Part shown: positions 1-11,142 of the stretch, piece after piece
Layout: the number at the start of each line of letters is the position of its first letter
Numbering within the stretch: position 1 is the stretch's first letter
Origin: Clavaria fumosa
Lineage: Eukaryota > Basidiomycota > Agaricomycetes > Agaricales > Clavariaceae
Assembly: GCA_951802425.1 (NCBI GenBank)
Contig: OX637797.1
Location: 1,736,001 to 1,800,000 of the forward strand
Direction: 5' to 3'
Length of the DNA stretch: 64,000 bases
Made by a program: the position numbers and the translations under genes
Notes under the pieces: model-generated
What the model was told of the DNA's origin: nothing
Seen by the model: only the letters and a program-made list of their open reading frames with translations
Database searches by the model: none

Positions 1-456
1 CGTATCCGTTGCTTTCTCCATTCGCCTTTCCACTTGCCTGCCGCGCTTGGTGGCAGGCAGCATTTTTGGATAGCTTCCACCTTGCGAAGGGTTCTAGTAG
101 GAGCAACCGGAACGCATCCCGGAGCACAGCCATAGTCGCTATGCAAGTGACGACGATGCAGACATCCAGCGGACCTGTAGTAAAATAGTTGGAATTATGG
201 AATGAGTCCGTTGATGGTGGTCTGTCCGTGGGATACGAGAGCGTGTAAAAAGGCAGCAAAAAAGCAGCTAGTCGACCCGGGAAGCCAAATGAGAGTGACA
301 TCGCAAGGAGTGTGCGAGGGGTTTTACAATTGTGATGGCGCGACTGGCGACTGACTGGACGGTTGTTTGTACGCGTTCGTGAAACGACAAAGTCCTAATA
401 CAGCACAGTGACTTTGTCGAACGTCTCTCGCTCAATTTCGCTCATCCCCGTCGACC
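1..456. other. Upstream region, no gene recognised
   Basis: No open frame with recognisable coding character reaches into this stretch. It is presumably the promoter and 5' leader of the mob1 gene that starts at 457. A short inverted repeat of the type CCTGCC...GGCAGG lies near 37-58. Nothing else stands out. Confidence 0.4.
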
Positions 457-1677
457 ATGTCCACATTTTTTGGCCTGTAAGAGCTCTTACAAGAGCTATG
501 GTATCCAACTTCTTATACTCCATGTTGGCAGCGGCAAGACTCGGACATTCAAGCCGCGCAAGGACGTGCCCGAAGGTACCAAGCAGTACCAGTTGCGCAA
601 GTACGCAGAGGCGACCCTCGTACGTCCACCCACTGCAGTGCACCGGAACCGCTTGTGCTGAACTGGTCGTCGTCCTGGCTTCATCGCCCTTGCGATCTTC
701 ATCTCTCTTCAGGGCTCCGGGAATCTGAGGCTCGCGGTGCAGCTTCCGGAGGGGGAGGACACCAACGAATGGTTAGCAGTGCACGGTGCGTTGACGCTCG
801 CTTCGTTCTGCATTGGCAGCAGCCACCTGACGCGTCGTCCTTTTCCCTCCAGCCGTCGATTTCTTCAATCATCTGAACATGCTTTACGGGACCATCACGG
901 AGTTCTGCACCGCGCAGGAGGTGAGGTCTTGCTTCTGTTCTCCCAAGTCGACCCTCCTCACCTCGTTCCCACACATATTCAGTGTCCCATTATGTCTGCG
1001 GGCCCTCGGCAAGTTGCTGTCCCCCCCTTTACGCTTATAACGGGCGAGAGGGATCGTGATCCCAGTCATCCGCGTACTTAACTCTTCCCTTCCTTCCATA
1101 TACTGACAGGTATGAATACCTCTGGGAGGACGGCGTCAAGTACAAGCGCCCTACAAAGCTCCCCGCACCCGACTACGTCGACGCGCTCATGAATTGGACA
1201 CAGGGCCTGCTAGACGACGAGACCGTCTTCCCGAACAAGATCGGTGTGCTTTCTTCCCCGCCGCGCCCGTTCTATACAATATCACACATCGCCCCGTTCT
1301 AGGCGTCCCTTTCCCCCGGACGTTCAGGGACACGATCCGCACGATCGTGCGACGGCTCTTCCGTGTATATGCGCATATATACAGCAACCACTTTGATCAC
1401 ATATGTGCGCTCGGGATTGAAGGTGGGGAGAGACCAACACACCCTCTCCTTGGTTTCCCTTATTCACAAAAACCCTCTTTACAAAGCCCACCTGAATACC
1501 AGCTACAAGCACTTTTTCCTTTTCGTGAACGAAGTACGAGAGAAACCTTCTTTGTCCACTCTGGGCATGCCACTGAACGCAAATATTCCCCAGTTCGACC
1601 TCATTGACAAGAAGGAATTGGCTCCCCTCGACGAGCTGAACGACGCGATTCTAGATGAGGACAAGACCGGACGTTGA
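457..1677 (+). CDS. mob1: MOB kinase activator 1 (Mob1), 9 exons
   Basis: Mob1 binds and activates NDR/LATS-type kinases (Dbf2/Sid2 branch in fungi) in mitotic exit and septation. Exons I read: 457-476, 532-619, 713-785, 853-920, 983-1008, 1110-1243, 1303-1422, 1487-1533, 1594-1677, giving 219 residues, about the usual family length. Visible signatures are TFKPRKDVPEGTKQYQL near the N-terminus, the zinc-site cysteines in EFCTAQECPIMSAGPRYEY, and the paired histidines of HIYSNHFDHI. The start was chosen because MSTFFGL is the standard Mob1 N-terminus. Intron 5 starts with GC (gcaagt at 1009), which is needed to keep PRYEY in frame. The assignment is secure; the exon edges come from frame and motif agreement. 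Confidence 0.95.
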
Positions 1678-2545
1678 TAGTTGATTGCCCGAGGGAAGGC
1701 GAGTCAGGTAACGAACGTACACAACACCCTAGGCCTGACACGAGATGTTTCGCGGCTTGTACGGCGTTTACCAAGAAGACGAACTTGTATTGTACTCTTA
1801 TGATTTTCTGCTCTAATTTTACTCGAGATGACCCTTGCCCACGAAATCCAGACAGGGAAGACAGCAATGTTTTGATGGTTTGGAATGATAATACAACCTC
1901 TTTCGTGTATGTGAGGGAAGGATGGAGCAACGATACAAGTATGTATGGGGCTCTTTCTATCAACGTCCAAAAGAGCCCGTACCGGAGCCTTTGACGACAT
2001 AAAGAAAAAAACAAGGGAACGAAATATCAATGGTGTGTATGTGCGAGTCAGGTTATGCATGAAGGTCGTTTCTTTGTGCAGCGCGTGTTTAGACCGTGAT
2101 GGGGAACTACAAGCGAGAGCAAGGGGTAAGGTTAACAGCTCAAGCGGAAAACTAGATACGAGTGCAAAAAAAAACGAAAACAAATATTGCGTGACGGCCT
2201 GTTCGTGTATCAGGGATGCTATGTGTATGAGGAAGGGCGAGCCGTCAGAAAAAGAGCTCGTTTTTAAATGCAGGAAAGGGGAATCAGGGAAAACTGTGGT
2301 TGAAAAAAGAGGCGGAGCAAAATTTCGACTAAAACTACACCTTTTAGGGCACCCAGAGAGAAAAAGGGAAGAGTAGAAGGCCTTGGCACGACAAAAATTG
2401 TACATGTCCAAAGTCGTGAGCAGGAGAACCGTGACGGAGGATGGCATAGGTTCGTGTGTTTCATTTGCGACGAAATTCCAGCGTGGAACACCAGGCGGGT
2501 ATCAATAAGACAATCTGGTCGGCTGTTGGGGAAGCGTTATAAGTT
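1678..2545. other. Intergenic/3' region of mob1
   Basis: AT- and purine-biased sequence between the end of mob1 and the end of the convergent BTB gene. A long minus-strand open frame (1704-2447) crosses it but encodes low-complexity S/F/L-rich sequence with no motif, so I treat it as chance. Probably the mob1 3' UTR and terminator. Confidence 0.4.
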
Positions 2546-3772
2546 TCATATCGTTCTCTGGGAAAAGAGAAAATGTCAGCATAATATTGGGAACGGCAAT
2601 TTTCAAGGTGTGATATTACTTACTTTCACAACAGTCCACTGAACGATCAGATTTTTTACCCTCTCTTTCAGAGCTTGCCGGCACAGGTCGCATGAGAGAT
2701 GTTCTTCCAATGGAGTCAGGGCAAACTCCATGGTGCTCGTGGAAAGATCTGCACAATTTATCATAAGCGTCTAGCAAGGAGCTGTGGAACTCCTTTTTGG
2801 GAGTATTTTGTGTCACACACCGGGTCTTGCATCCCAGGCCAAATACGCGGAAGCTAACGCCCATGCTCTCGTGAGCTTCTTCTGCTCCGTGAAGTCGCAC
2901 CATGGAGTGGGTGCGTGTGGATGCGGGGGAGGAAGTAATAGTCGTTTAAGCGCATCGACGCGACCAAAGTGGAGGAAGAAGAGGCGTTTTAGATAGACGG
3001 GGCCGATACGCTCTGCCACGACGTCGGACAGCGTGGCTAATGAGAAAGAGAGGAGATGAGAAGACGTTGCCGCGGCTAGCTCGCGGAGGTCATGAGAAGC
3101 AGCCAGAGCGTATAATTCCAAAGGATGGAGAGGTGCATGCGATAATAATAAAGTATAAAGCGCGGAGGACGGGACAATGCAAAGTTTTGGGTTGACACCA
3201 TAATCGCTTAAAGCATCGACAGCAGCCAGGAGAGCATCAAAGGGAGGGGAGTAGTGAGCGCAGGATAGGTCGTAGATGCAATGCAAGATGACGTTTAGTA
3301 TGGCTGCTGATTCGGGGACGGAGACGATAGGCGTGAGTTGGTCTTTTCCCTTTTGGGTAGAGGATGGTGGAGGAATGAGTGACTTGAAGGCGTTTTCGGA
3401 GGCTGAGAGAATAAGGTGGGTGTGAACATAGAAAAATACCGAGTCGGCTGAGAGCAGAATCAAATCGGGTGGCAGAGGATCATTATTGCTGCCGGGGAAG
3501 AAAGTGGTGGAAACGGAGACAAAGGTGTGCCCATCAATGTTCTCTTCATCCGTTGGTGAGCCACCTTGAGAATCCTGATGAAAGACAAGAGAATGAGTTG
3601 AATGGACAATCATCAAGCGATAAGAGGATAAGACTAGACAGACTGGAGGTGTAGGAATCTGATAAAAGGACACTCGCTCTTGACAGTCTGGAGCAGGACT
3701 GGCGAAATCCAAATCGAAGGGTTCGAGGAATTGTAAGACGGAATCCCAGTCGCTGGCGTCCATTAGTTCCAT
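2546..3772 (-). CDS. BTB/POZ domain protein of the agaric type, 3 exons
   Basis: Exons 3772-2821, 2748-2624 and a 12-nt last exon 2557-2546 give 362 residues. The N-terminal half carries a BTB-like stretch (DLILLSADSVFFYVHTHLI, then ASENAFKSLI and the helix ending LHCIYDL). The C-terminus has the CDLC...LIVQWTVVK pattern that recurs in the large basidiomycete BTB family. BTB domains mediate dimerisation and often recruit cullin-3, but no partner can be read from the sequence here. The end was set by two good donors: an open frame would read on past GTGAAA, but splicing at gtaagt to AGAACGATATGA restores the family-like ending VVKRTI. No substrate or pathway can be assigned. Confidence 0.75.
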
Positions 3773-4194
3773 CTAGACCGCGGCACGGGCATAGGTCGCG
3801 TGGCTATGAACATAATTAGTGGAGTGCGCACCTAAACTGATGGATCGCGCTCTTGAATGGACTGAGAACGGGGTAGAAAGAAGGGGAGGAGGGGAGGAGG
3901 GGGTAAGGAGAAGGAGAAGGGGAAGGGGAAGGGGAAGATGATATGGGACAGAAGAAGAGGGTCGTGCTGAGGCTAGCCGGTCTCACACAGACTCTGGGGT
4001 GTTTCCCTTTTTGAGTGGTGTGTGTGCATGATATCCATTTATAGAAGAAGATTTTTAGCAAATGTATTCAAGATATGACGTCATTTTACTCTACAATTCC
4101 CTCTTTTTTGGATGTTACCCGTCGGCAATCTCCTCATTTCCGTGAGAGCGGGATATTGTGGCAATAATATATCTTACTTACTTTTTCTGGATAT
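3773..4194. other. Intergenic: BTB promoter and DBP8 3' flank
   Basis: No gene seen. The stretch 3881-3938 is a purine tract. The rest is presumably the promoter of the BTB gene (minus strand) and the downstream end of DBP8. Confidence 0.4.
3881..3938. repeat. Purine tract (GGGGAA/GGAGGG simple repeat)
   Basis: A run of G and A only, with a GGGGAA period toward its right half, lies about 110 bp upstream of the BTB start codon. On the minus (coding) strand this is a C/T tract, a common basidiomycete core-promoter feature. Confidence 0.7.
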
Positions 4195-6358
4195 TCAAGT
4201 AGTACGGGTTTTCGCCTTATGAACCTTTTCACGAATACCAAAATTCGTGTCGTGGAGCTCCTGTGTTTGGTTAGAAAATGTCACCGTAGTGTGTACAGTA
4301 CACACAGCTGCTGAACCCACCATGTTCGCTAAACGTTTGGCAGTCGATACCGTATTCAACTGCTCCAATACTCGTTCCTCTGGAAGGGTCATCTCCGCAA
4401 GTTTGACATCTACAGAGGCTCGGTTATCAAAAAGAACCTTTTGTCAAGCGCGCAACTCACGTATTCGATCCTCAATCCTGAGAACACGTTCTTCATCTCT
4501 CTCCGTCACAAAGCTTATTGCCACTCCCCCTTTTCCCGCTCGGGCAGTCCGTCCAACCCGATGGGTGTACTCCTCGGGCTCGTTTGGGAGGTCCCAATTA
4601 ATCACCATCGCCACATCCTCAATGTCCAAGCCTCTAGACCCAACGTCTGTTGACACTAGCACAGGAACAACGAAGGAGCGGAATAATGACAGCGATGACA
4701 GACGCTCCCGTTGAGTCAGACGCGAGTGGAGGGCAGTGCTGCGGATGGACAGCGTTTTCAGTACGCTCGTCAGGTATGCCGCTGTCCGGGTTCTCGCGCA
4801 GAATATGATAGTGGGAGGCGGTTGCTCTATTTCATCCTCGTCGTCTTTTGGCTTCCTCGAGTTCGACGCTCTAGGTTTGCTGCTCCTCTTCTTCTTTAAA
4901 TTCTTCTGAGGCTCTGGAGGTCGTCGCCGTAGACGTATGGTTAATTCTGGAGGGTGGCACAGCAGGTAGTACAAGTACGCCTCTCGCACGTACGAAGGCA
5001 CGAGCACATAGTACTGTTTGAGCGTTTCGACTGTCTCAGTCCTGTCGGGCAGAATCAAATGTCTACATCTACTGCTCGTGAATGGCGACGTTACACGCAC
5101 GGGTCCTCCATACGATGGACAAAAGGCTTCTCTTTTCCCGCTCTTGGCGGCGAGGCAGCCAAATTCTCGATGGCCGGCGTCAGAGTAGCAGTGAACAAAC
5201 ACGTCTGCCGCTCTCTAGGAAGAACACTAAACAAATGGGAAAGCTCAGGCGTGAAGGTCGGTGTCAGCAGTCGGTCCGCTTCGTCGAGCACCTAGACACA
5301 GGCAAGCCCATTCCATCATGAGACTGTGGCATGGAACACATCATAACTCAAGGCTTACCAGAAACTTGACTCTGGACAAGTCCCATTCACCACGGCTGCT
5401 GCGCAGGTGGTCGACAATGCGGCCAGGCGTCGCCACAACGACATGGGGTCTGTTGTCAAGCTCTAGCGCCTGCGCAATCATATCCATGCCCCCAACGATG
5501 ACAGCCGTGTGAAGGTTGAGCGAAGCACCTAGCACCGCGAACTGCTCCGAGATCTGGAACGCTAGTTCTCTGTTGAAAAAGCGCGGAAGAGTAGTTTGAG
5601 ATCCCAGCTGGACACTTTCATCGTAGCAAAGGAAGCAGAAACTAGCCTAGTGGGAGTCAACACCAGCGCATATATGCCATAAGGATCGGCCGAGAGTTGC
5701 TGCAAGATAGGCAGGGCGAAGGCGATGGTCTTGCCAGAGCCCGTCTTGGCGTGGCCGATGCAATCCCTGCCTTGAAGGACGAAACATTCAGCGCAATTTC
5801 AGACGGGGTTAGAATGTTAATTTCTGACTCGCCTAAGAGAAGGGGAGGGATGCATGCGGCCTGCACGGGGGTAGGGACGCGGATGGCCATGCGCGAGAGT
5901 GCCTCCAGGAGGGGCGGCGATATCCCGAGGGCGGCGAAGGACCGCGGCGAAACCGCACTCCTCGCGGGGCTGCCGACGACGGGACGCGCATCGTCCGTGT
6001 CTGTGGGACGGCGTCGTTTGTGCTGCTGCCCTTGCATGCGCGAAAGACCGTGGTCGAAATCGAGGTCGGATACAGAGACGGGCAGGCCCTCTGGCGCGTC
6101 TGACGACGCACGACTGTGCAATGCGGATCCGTCTGAGCCTGCACCAGGTCTCTCCTCGACCTCATCCTCATCCTCATCCCCAGTCTCACACTCGTCCTCG
6201 TCGCTTTCCACATGGTGGATCGATGGACCCTCAGAATCAGCACTCTTGTCTTCACCCGCGGAACAGGGCCGTTTTCGGTGTGACCCGTGCGCCGCATCGA
6301 GTCTCGTCGGCGGTGCTCTGCGCTTGACGCCGTGCGCATCCGTTATTCCACAGTCCAT
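4195..6358 (-). CDS. DBP8: DEAD-box ATP-dependent RNA helicase Dbp8
   Basis: Nucleolar RNA helicase of small-subunit rRNA processing. Seven exons: 6358-5833, 5770-5647, 5569-5359, 5291-5101, 5041-4461, 4409-4321, 4260-4195; 595 residues. After an acidic disordered N-terminus come all active motifs in order: [51 protein letters not shown] and [10 protein letters not shown]. The [11 protein letters not shown] form and the short C-terminus ending KVHKAKTR point to Dbp8 rather than other DEAD proteins. Intron 2 must begin GC (5646-5645) because no GT donor gives PTRELA. Intron 1 is either GC (giving LLLGRDC) or a weaker GT four bases on (LLLGEDC). A basic/acidic insertion (RRRPPEPQ...KPKDDEDE) interrupts the C-terminal RecA domain. 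Confidence 0.93.
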
Positions 6359-7141
6359 GCCAAAGGAATGGCGCGGGTTGCAAGAAAAAAGTAGGAGTCA
6401 CATGACATTCCCACGTGATGCTCCGCGGTGTCCGCATTCATTCGTTAACGGATTACTACTACACGCGAACGGAGTTTCTAAACCGTTTGATGGAGTTGCA
6501 CGATGTGTCTCTAGTCGGTGGTCACAGGACGAAGGTGCCAAGAATCCGGGCGAAAAAGAGAACTGCAAACATTAGAAGTTTCCTGATAATTAAAACTTTA
6601 CACCAATGGACAGGGCTGAAAGTTCAGGTGCGCAAACGCAAGAGATGCCTCGTGTCGATCCTGACCTGAGCACACGGACGTGCCTGCGGTGTTTCAGTAG
6701 AAGACCTTTCAATCGCAAGGATCTCAAGTCTCCCTGAAACAAACGCGCATCACCTCCAGCGTGTTCCATGCGGTGGTGGGTTCAGTGGATGTTCCGTGTT
6801 ATAAAGTGTCACTAGGAGGAGCAGCAAGATCCATTTTACCGCTAACATGTACTGGTATGGCGTTTGCTTTGAAACTTGCGAGCGCCTCGTAATTGCGACC
6901 CTTGTTACTCCCGATGTTTACCCATAGCCAAAGATTGAACGTACATGTATATGTATGCCCATCTGGGAAGTTGTCGTACTCAAAAAGCATCAATACCGTA
7001 CTGTATCTCTTCCGCACCCGCGATCTACGGATATAATGCGGGCTCAAATACTTATTTAATGCACCGTGATAAAAATACAGCGTTGGTTGCTTGTGACGTC
7101 TTCTGGGGGCATCAAGGTTCGCCGGGTCAGTTCCGTCTATA
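6359..7141. other. Intergenic between DBP8 and SUA5
   Basis: Promoter of DBP8 and 3' flank of SUA5, about 780 bp. A minus-strand open frame at 6799-7155 follows the SUA5 stop but has no recognisable motif; it may be 3' UTR, or could hold a differently spliced SUA5 end. CACGTGA occurs near 6412, an E-box-like site about 55 bp upstream of the DBP8 start. Confidence 0.4.
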
Positions 7142-8491
7142 TCAACCTGTCTCATGACGGTCAGGCGGGTAACGAGGATAGAAGCATTTCAGCCTACCTG
7201 CGGACGACTCTGAGGGAAATCGCACCCATCTAATCTCCCCCGCAGCCTTCCTGACTCTATTCATCACGGCGAGACCTTCCCGTTCCTCCTTCATTTCCTC
7301 AACGAGCAGCATGTCCATACCCTCGCATTCTAACGTGAGGAAAGCGTCGAAGAGACGCTGAGCCGCTATCCGTGGTTCCGAGCTGGGACCGAGAGAAGAA
7401 TGAGTGATCTCTATTCGGCTGTTTGTCGACAAATAACGTGAGAGGGGCGAGTCCGAGGTGGAGAGAATACCGATCCTCCGCAGCCGGGTGTTCTTCGACA
7501 AGATCTCGAACATCAGCGTGTCGAAGGTGGGGACGACGAGGTCGTCCGGAGGCGGGGAGAGGGTCATGAGGAGGAGGACGGGGATAGAGGGCGAATAGTG
7601 CCGGTACTTCATCCCTGGCGTTCTTGGGGCCTGCTCCATCGCGGCGTCCACGTAGTCCTTCCGATGGACAAGGACGTTGGGTATGCGGTCCTCATCGGCC
7701 ATCTCGAGGGCCAAGACGCCCTCGATCTCCTCGACGGTGACGCCACCAGGCCTGAGGACGCGCAGATCGCCATCGTCGTAGAGCCCGTCGATGACGGTAC
7801 TCTCGAGGCCGACGCCGCAGGGCCCGCCGTCGAGGATGATGCTCAGCTTGCCGTGGAGATCGTGGAGGACGTGTTCGGCGCGGGTAGGGCTGGGCTTGCC
7901 TGAGGAGTTGGCGCTCGGGGCGGCGAGGGGGGCATCGGCGATCGCGATGAGCGCACGGGCGACTGGGTGCGAGGGGAGGCGGACGGCGACGGTGGGGTGG
8001 TTCGCGGAGACGAGCGCTGGGACGACTTTGTCGTCGCGGGGGAAGACGAGTGTGAGCGGGCCAGGCCAGAAGTGTTCCATGAGGATTTCGTACGCGCGCG
8101 ACGGCTTGTAGCCCGCAGGCAGGAGCGTGTGGAGCATGGGCATAGAGGAGACGTGGACGATGAGGGGGTTGTCGGCGGGGCGGTTCTTTACTGCGAATAT
8201 TCGTGCGGCTGCGGTTGCATTGAGGGCCAAGGCGCCGAGGCCGTAGACGGTTTCGGTTGGGAACGCGACGGGCTGGAGGTGTTGCGTGAGGTGATGGGCT
8301 GCGTTGGTGAGACTAATGAGTGTTTCTATGTGGGTTATCTTGGGAGGGCCCGTCGAGGAGGGGAAGGATATGGAGTCTGGGTCGCAAGACAAGACTTGAG
8401 TAGCGAGCGGCATGGTGAGACGACGAACAGGCAACGACGAAGAGGGGTTCTTTGCGCCCAAGCACGCTAGCCAGCGCCAGACAATTTCCAT
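7142..8491 (-). CDS. SUA5: Threonylcarbamoyl-AMP synthase Sua5
   Basis: Makes threonylcarbamoyl-AMP from threonine, bicarbonate and ATP, the first step of N6-threonylcarbamoyladenosine (t6A) at tRNA position 37. Single-exon frame of up to 449 residues. The YrdC-fold part shows FPTETVYGLG, KNRPADNPLIVH, WPGPLTLVF, APSANSSGKPSPT and STVIDG; the Sua5 C-terminal domain begins around PGMKYRHYSP. Two starts are possible: the first Met at 8491 adds a basic 26-residue leader that could be a mitochondrial presequence, while the Met at 8413 (MPLATQ) gives the bare enzyme. Alternative starts serving cytosol and mitochondrion are known in this family; here that is inference. The last 25 or so residues are unlike the family and may reflect an unspliced intron near the end. 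Confidence 0.92.
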   Translation of the reverse strand: MEIVWRWLACLGAKNPSSSLPVRRLTMPLATQVLSCDPDSISFPSSTGPPKITHIETLISLTNAAHHLTQHLQPVAFPTETVYGLGALALNATAAARIFAVKNRPADNPLIVHVSSMPMLHTLLPAGYKPSRAYEILMEHFWPGPLTLVFPRDDKVVPALVSANHPTVAVRLPSHPVARALIAIADAPLAAPSANSSGKPSPTRAEHVLHDLHGKLSIILDGGPCGVGLESTVIDGLYDDGDLRVLRPGGVTVEEIEGVLALEMADEDRIPNVLVHRKDYVDAAMEQAPRTPGMKYRHYSPSIPVLLLMTLSPPPDDLVVPTFDTLMFEILSKNTRLRRIGILSTSDSPLSRYLSTNSRIEITHSSLGPSSEPRIAAQRLFDAFLTLECEGMDMLLVEEMKEEREGLAVMNRVRKAAGEIRWVRFPSESSAGRLKCFYPRYPPDRHETG

Positions 8492-8712
8492 TCAACCCCC
8501 CCAACAAAAAATTTCAAAGGAAAGGATACCAACAAGCACACTGCTCTGCAAGCCCTTTTTGAAGCCCAAAGGATTGGGAGGATGCGACACACCCAGGGTG
8601 ATAAAAAAGGGTTACTGTACTACGACGGTACACGAGTGATGCTTGGGCCCAGCCTCATCTGATCGTGGAACGGGTGCTCTTCGACTCGCTCAACGTCTCA
8701 TCAGTGCCTTAA

Positions 8713-9148
8713 TCAACTGTCATGTCGAGAATGGGTTACAGGCATGTCGAGGCCAACTCGGCGCGCAGTGGCTCTGACTCTCTCTTCGGTGGTCATATTC
8801 AGCGTGCTGTTGTATTGTGCCAACAGAGCCTGTGGATATCGCAAACGGTTTTTATTCTCTCAACGAGTACAAGGAGATAATCTGGTTGCCAGCCTTGTAA
8901 GTCCGTTGAGACCGCATGAAGCTGAGAACGTTGTGTACATCGTGACTCAAGACCGTGGTATTTTCAGCTTGTCGAAAATTCTCAAAGATCGACCGGACAT
9001 GTGCCAACATATTCCGGTCTTTCAGTGCAGAGCCATGAACCGACTGTGAAGAAGAGTGAGAAGAAGTCATCTTTGCTGAAGAGAGTAGGTCACTAACCGC
9101 TTGGCTAAGTTCCTTGAGAACTCGTCGATACGCTTGGAAAGCCAACAT
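8713..9148 (-). CDS. FMC1: Mitochondrial ATP synthase assembly factor Fmc1 (LYR-type), 2 exons
   Basis: Fmc1 is a small matrix protein of the LYR family that helps assemble the F1 sector of ATP synthase, with Atp12. Exons 9148-8894 and 8829-8713 give 123 residues. Support comes from the N-terminal helix QAYRRVLKEL (AYR replaces LYR), a middle helix VHNVLSFMRSQRTYK, and a second exon that reads TTEERVRATARRVGLDMP, the distinctive Fmc1 ending. The two halves join in frame only with a GC donor (gctggc, 8893-8888), leaving a 64-nt intron. Start at 9148 is the first in-frame Met; the same frame is open upstream to a TAA with no Met, so a missing 5' exon cannot be excluded. Confidence 0.75.
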
Positions 9149-9837
9149 TTCGCCTGGTGAAAGGGCCGAAAGAGGAAGAAGGCGACTTTGCTGCCGATCT
9201 GCCGATCCTTCAATTTGAATTGGCGGCGCTTCATTTTGCCGAGATGCCGGAGGCCTTTAGGTGAGGGTTTGCTCATCATTGAACGCAGCGTCGAGCGAGG
9301 ATGGGTTCGTTGAGGGCGTAGAATTATTGCGAGGTTTATATACCCTGAGCCTGAGCCACTCAGTGGCTTTCCACTGTTGCAGTGGCAGTGGACGCCGATG
9401 AGCCACCGTTGCTTGGCCCGTGCCCTGAAAAAGGGCGCGGGCGAGAGAGCAACCGTCGGTCCTTCACCCTTCGATCATCCCATCACGTACAAACCCCACC
9501 CCAGCGCCCTGTCCCCCTGTCCCCTCCTCCGCGTATACTAACCACAACCCTCTTGCCCGTCGCGTCAAACAATGGGCATATATCGTTGTCCGAGCTCAAA
9601 CCACAGCGATCCGCGGCTCTCGGCCCCACATGGCGGTCTAGGCAAGGCAAGCCGAACCGCGATGTCATCTCCGATAGCTTTCGGTCCGTTGTCTGACTAG
9701 CAGGCGCCTCACTTCCACAGCGACTATCGCGACTTACGGTGACGTCGGGCAGTAGCGGCAGCTCAAGCGCCATTCCCGCCCCCGCCCGCGCGCGTTTATC
9801 GCGAAAAGTCGAGGCGCCGAAGAGGAAACGATCGGGG
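9149..9837. other. Divergent intergenic region between FMC1 and the RRM gene
   Basis: Contains a TATATAAA-like box on the minus strand at about 9335-9342. On the minus strand an ATGATG-initiated frame (9279-9067) overlaps the FMC1 start in another frame. On the plus strand the frame leading into the RRM gene is open from about 9733 and encodes a basic S/P/R-rich stretch without ATG, so part of this region may be an unmodelled first exon. Confidence 0.4.
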
Positions 9838-10632
9838 ATGGACGCCAACAAGAAGCGTCAGATCCAGATGGCCAAGAAGAAGAACAAGTATCGCTCACAA
9901 CTCAGGAGACGTGATGCATCATTTGTCTTTGTGGGTAACGTGCGTATCCTCGCCTGTTTAGACATTTGCGTTCTATTCCAGTCCGAGCTCAATATCGGTC
10001 TCTTCTTACCTAGGTGGATCCGACCGTGAGCGAAAGGGATTTATGGCGTACATTTGAAAAATGTGGACCCGTCTTGCGGGTTCAGAAGCGCTGCAGCCAA
10101 GGCCTCCCCATATCCGTCGATCGACGTTCGTCCTTAAGAGCTAACATAGCTCCAAGCGATCGGCAGTACGCGACTGTGGAATTTAAGCATACTCCGTCCG
10201 TTGCAAGAGCACTGGAGCTCAATGGAATGCCATTACGTGGCATTCAAATCGTGGTATGTTCTTGAAGTTCATGGTCACGCGTCCCTCAATTCCCCCTCTC
10301 TAGGTCTGTCAGAGCGCAGACGACTTACCGGAGGGTGAGCGGAGAACACATTCACGCTCGGGATCACAATCCCAAGCACCCTCAACACCCTCACCTTCAC
10401 CCTTGTCGCGTTTTCCATTCTTTGCGTTCCTTCAACGGAAACACAGGTCTATATGCGTCTGTGTCCTCACTATATGCGCCTGACTATTTCCCCCAGGACA
10501 ATCCCTCGCCGTCCTACAGAGCTAGGACTCAAACATGGCGACGGCGGCGCACGTCGACCGGCGTTGGGGGGCAATAGACCGGCGCAGAAGAACATTATCG
10601 CAGGCATTTCCTTCCCAAAGACAGTTATGTAG
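9838..10632 (+). CDS. Small RRM-domain RNA-binding protein, 4 exons
   Basis: Exons 9838-9939, 10014-10253, 10304-10334 and 10520-10632 give 161 residues from the first ATG. A basic leader (KKRQIQMAKKKNKYRSQLRRRD) precedes one RNA-recognition motif: RNP2-like FVFVGNVDPTVSERDL, RNP1-like QYATVEFKHTPSVARAL, then LNGMPLRGIQIVV. The tail ends AGISFPKTVM, which I recall from basidiomycete relatives of unknown role. Intron 3 (10335-10519) is long and was placed because only its acceptor at 10519 keeps that ending in frame. The true start may lie upstream, since the frame continues basic and open before 9838. Probably nuclear or nucleolar; no pathway is assigned. Confidence 0.65.
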
Positions 10633-11142
10633 GCGTCCTTTTTATCTTGCTTCCGACCGTGTCGCTCCCTACTGGATCTACCTTATATCCCATCTCATCT
10701 CTCTCGTTAATTATCTACGTCCCAGCATTGCCTTTTGTTACCCCTGTCGTTCCTTAATGCTCGGGTACGTAGGTCGCATTGTCTGTATATTTATGGGTGA
10801 AATTAGACAGGCTGGCCCTTGTGAGAGATGCATGCCCCACGCCACACTACAATGAATATCCTTCATAATAAAAAGACAGCTTACTTCCATACCATCATCT
10901 CCTCCTCCTCCTCCTCCTCCTCCTCCTCCCCCTCTCCTTCCCTTCTTCCCTCCTTTTTCACCCCTCCATCGTGTCTTTTCGACTCATCATTCCATTGCAT
11001 GGCAATCACCTGATTGCACGACTAGGTACGATCAGAGAAACCCAATCAGGTTGCGCGCAATCAACCCAGCCGAAGGCTAGGCTTACCAACGTTCGCGCAA
11101 TCAGTCTGATTGTTGCCCCGTCTCGTTCCTGCTCGCTGCAAA
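10633..11142. other. Intergenic: 3' end of RRM gene, promoter of helicase-like gene
   Basis: No gene seen. Holds the (TCC)n microsatellite at 10899-10929 and, 30-130 bp before the next start, several copies of GATTG/CAATC (11029-11121) that could bind CCAAT-type factors. Confidence 0.4.
10899..10929. repeat. (TCC)n microsatellite
   Basis: About ten uninterrupted TCC units followed by an imperfect C/T tract, about 215 bp upstream of the next start codon. Confidence 0.9.

Noticed and set aside
1704..2447. 247-codon minus-strand open frame downstream of mob1
   Set aside because: Low-complexity S/F/L-rich translation, no motif, no splice support; fits an A/G-rich 3' region read on the other strand.
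5697..6575. 292-codon plus-strand open frame antisense to DBP8 exon 1
   Set aside because: It mirrors a biased, Asp/Glu-rich coding exon; the opposite strand carries clear helicase motifs.
7967..8470. 167-codon plus-strand frame antisense to SUA5
   Set aside because: Shadow of the SUA5 coding strand; Gly/Glu-rich with no conserved pattern.
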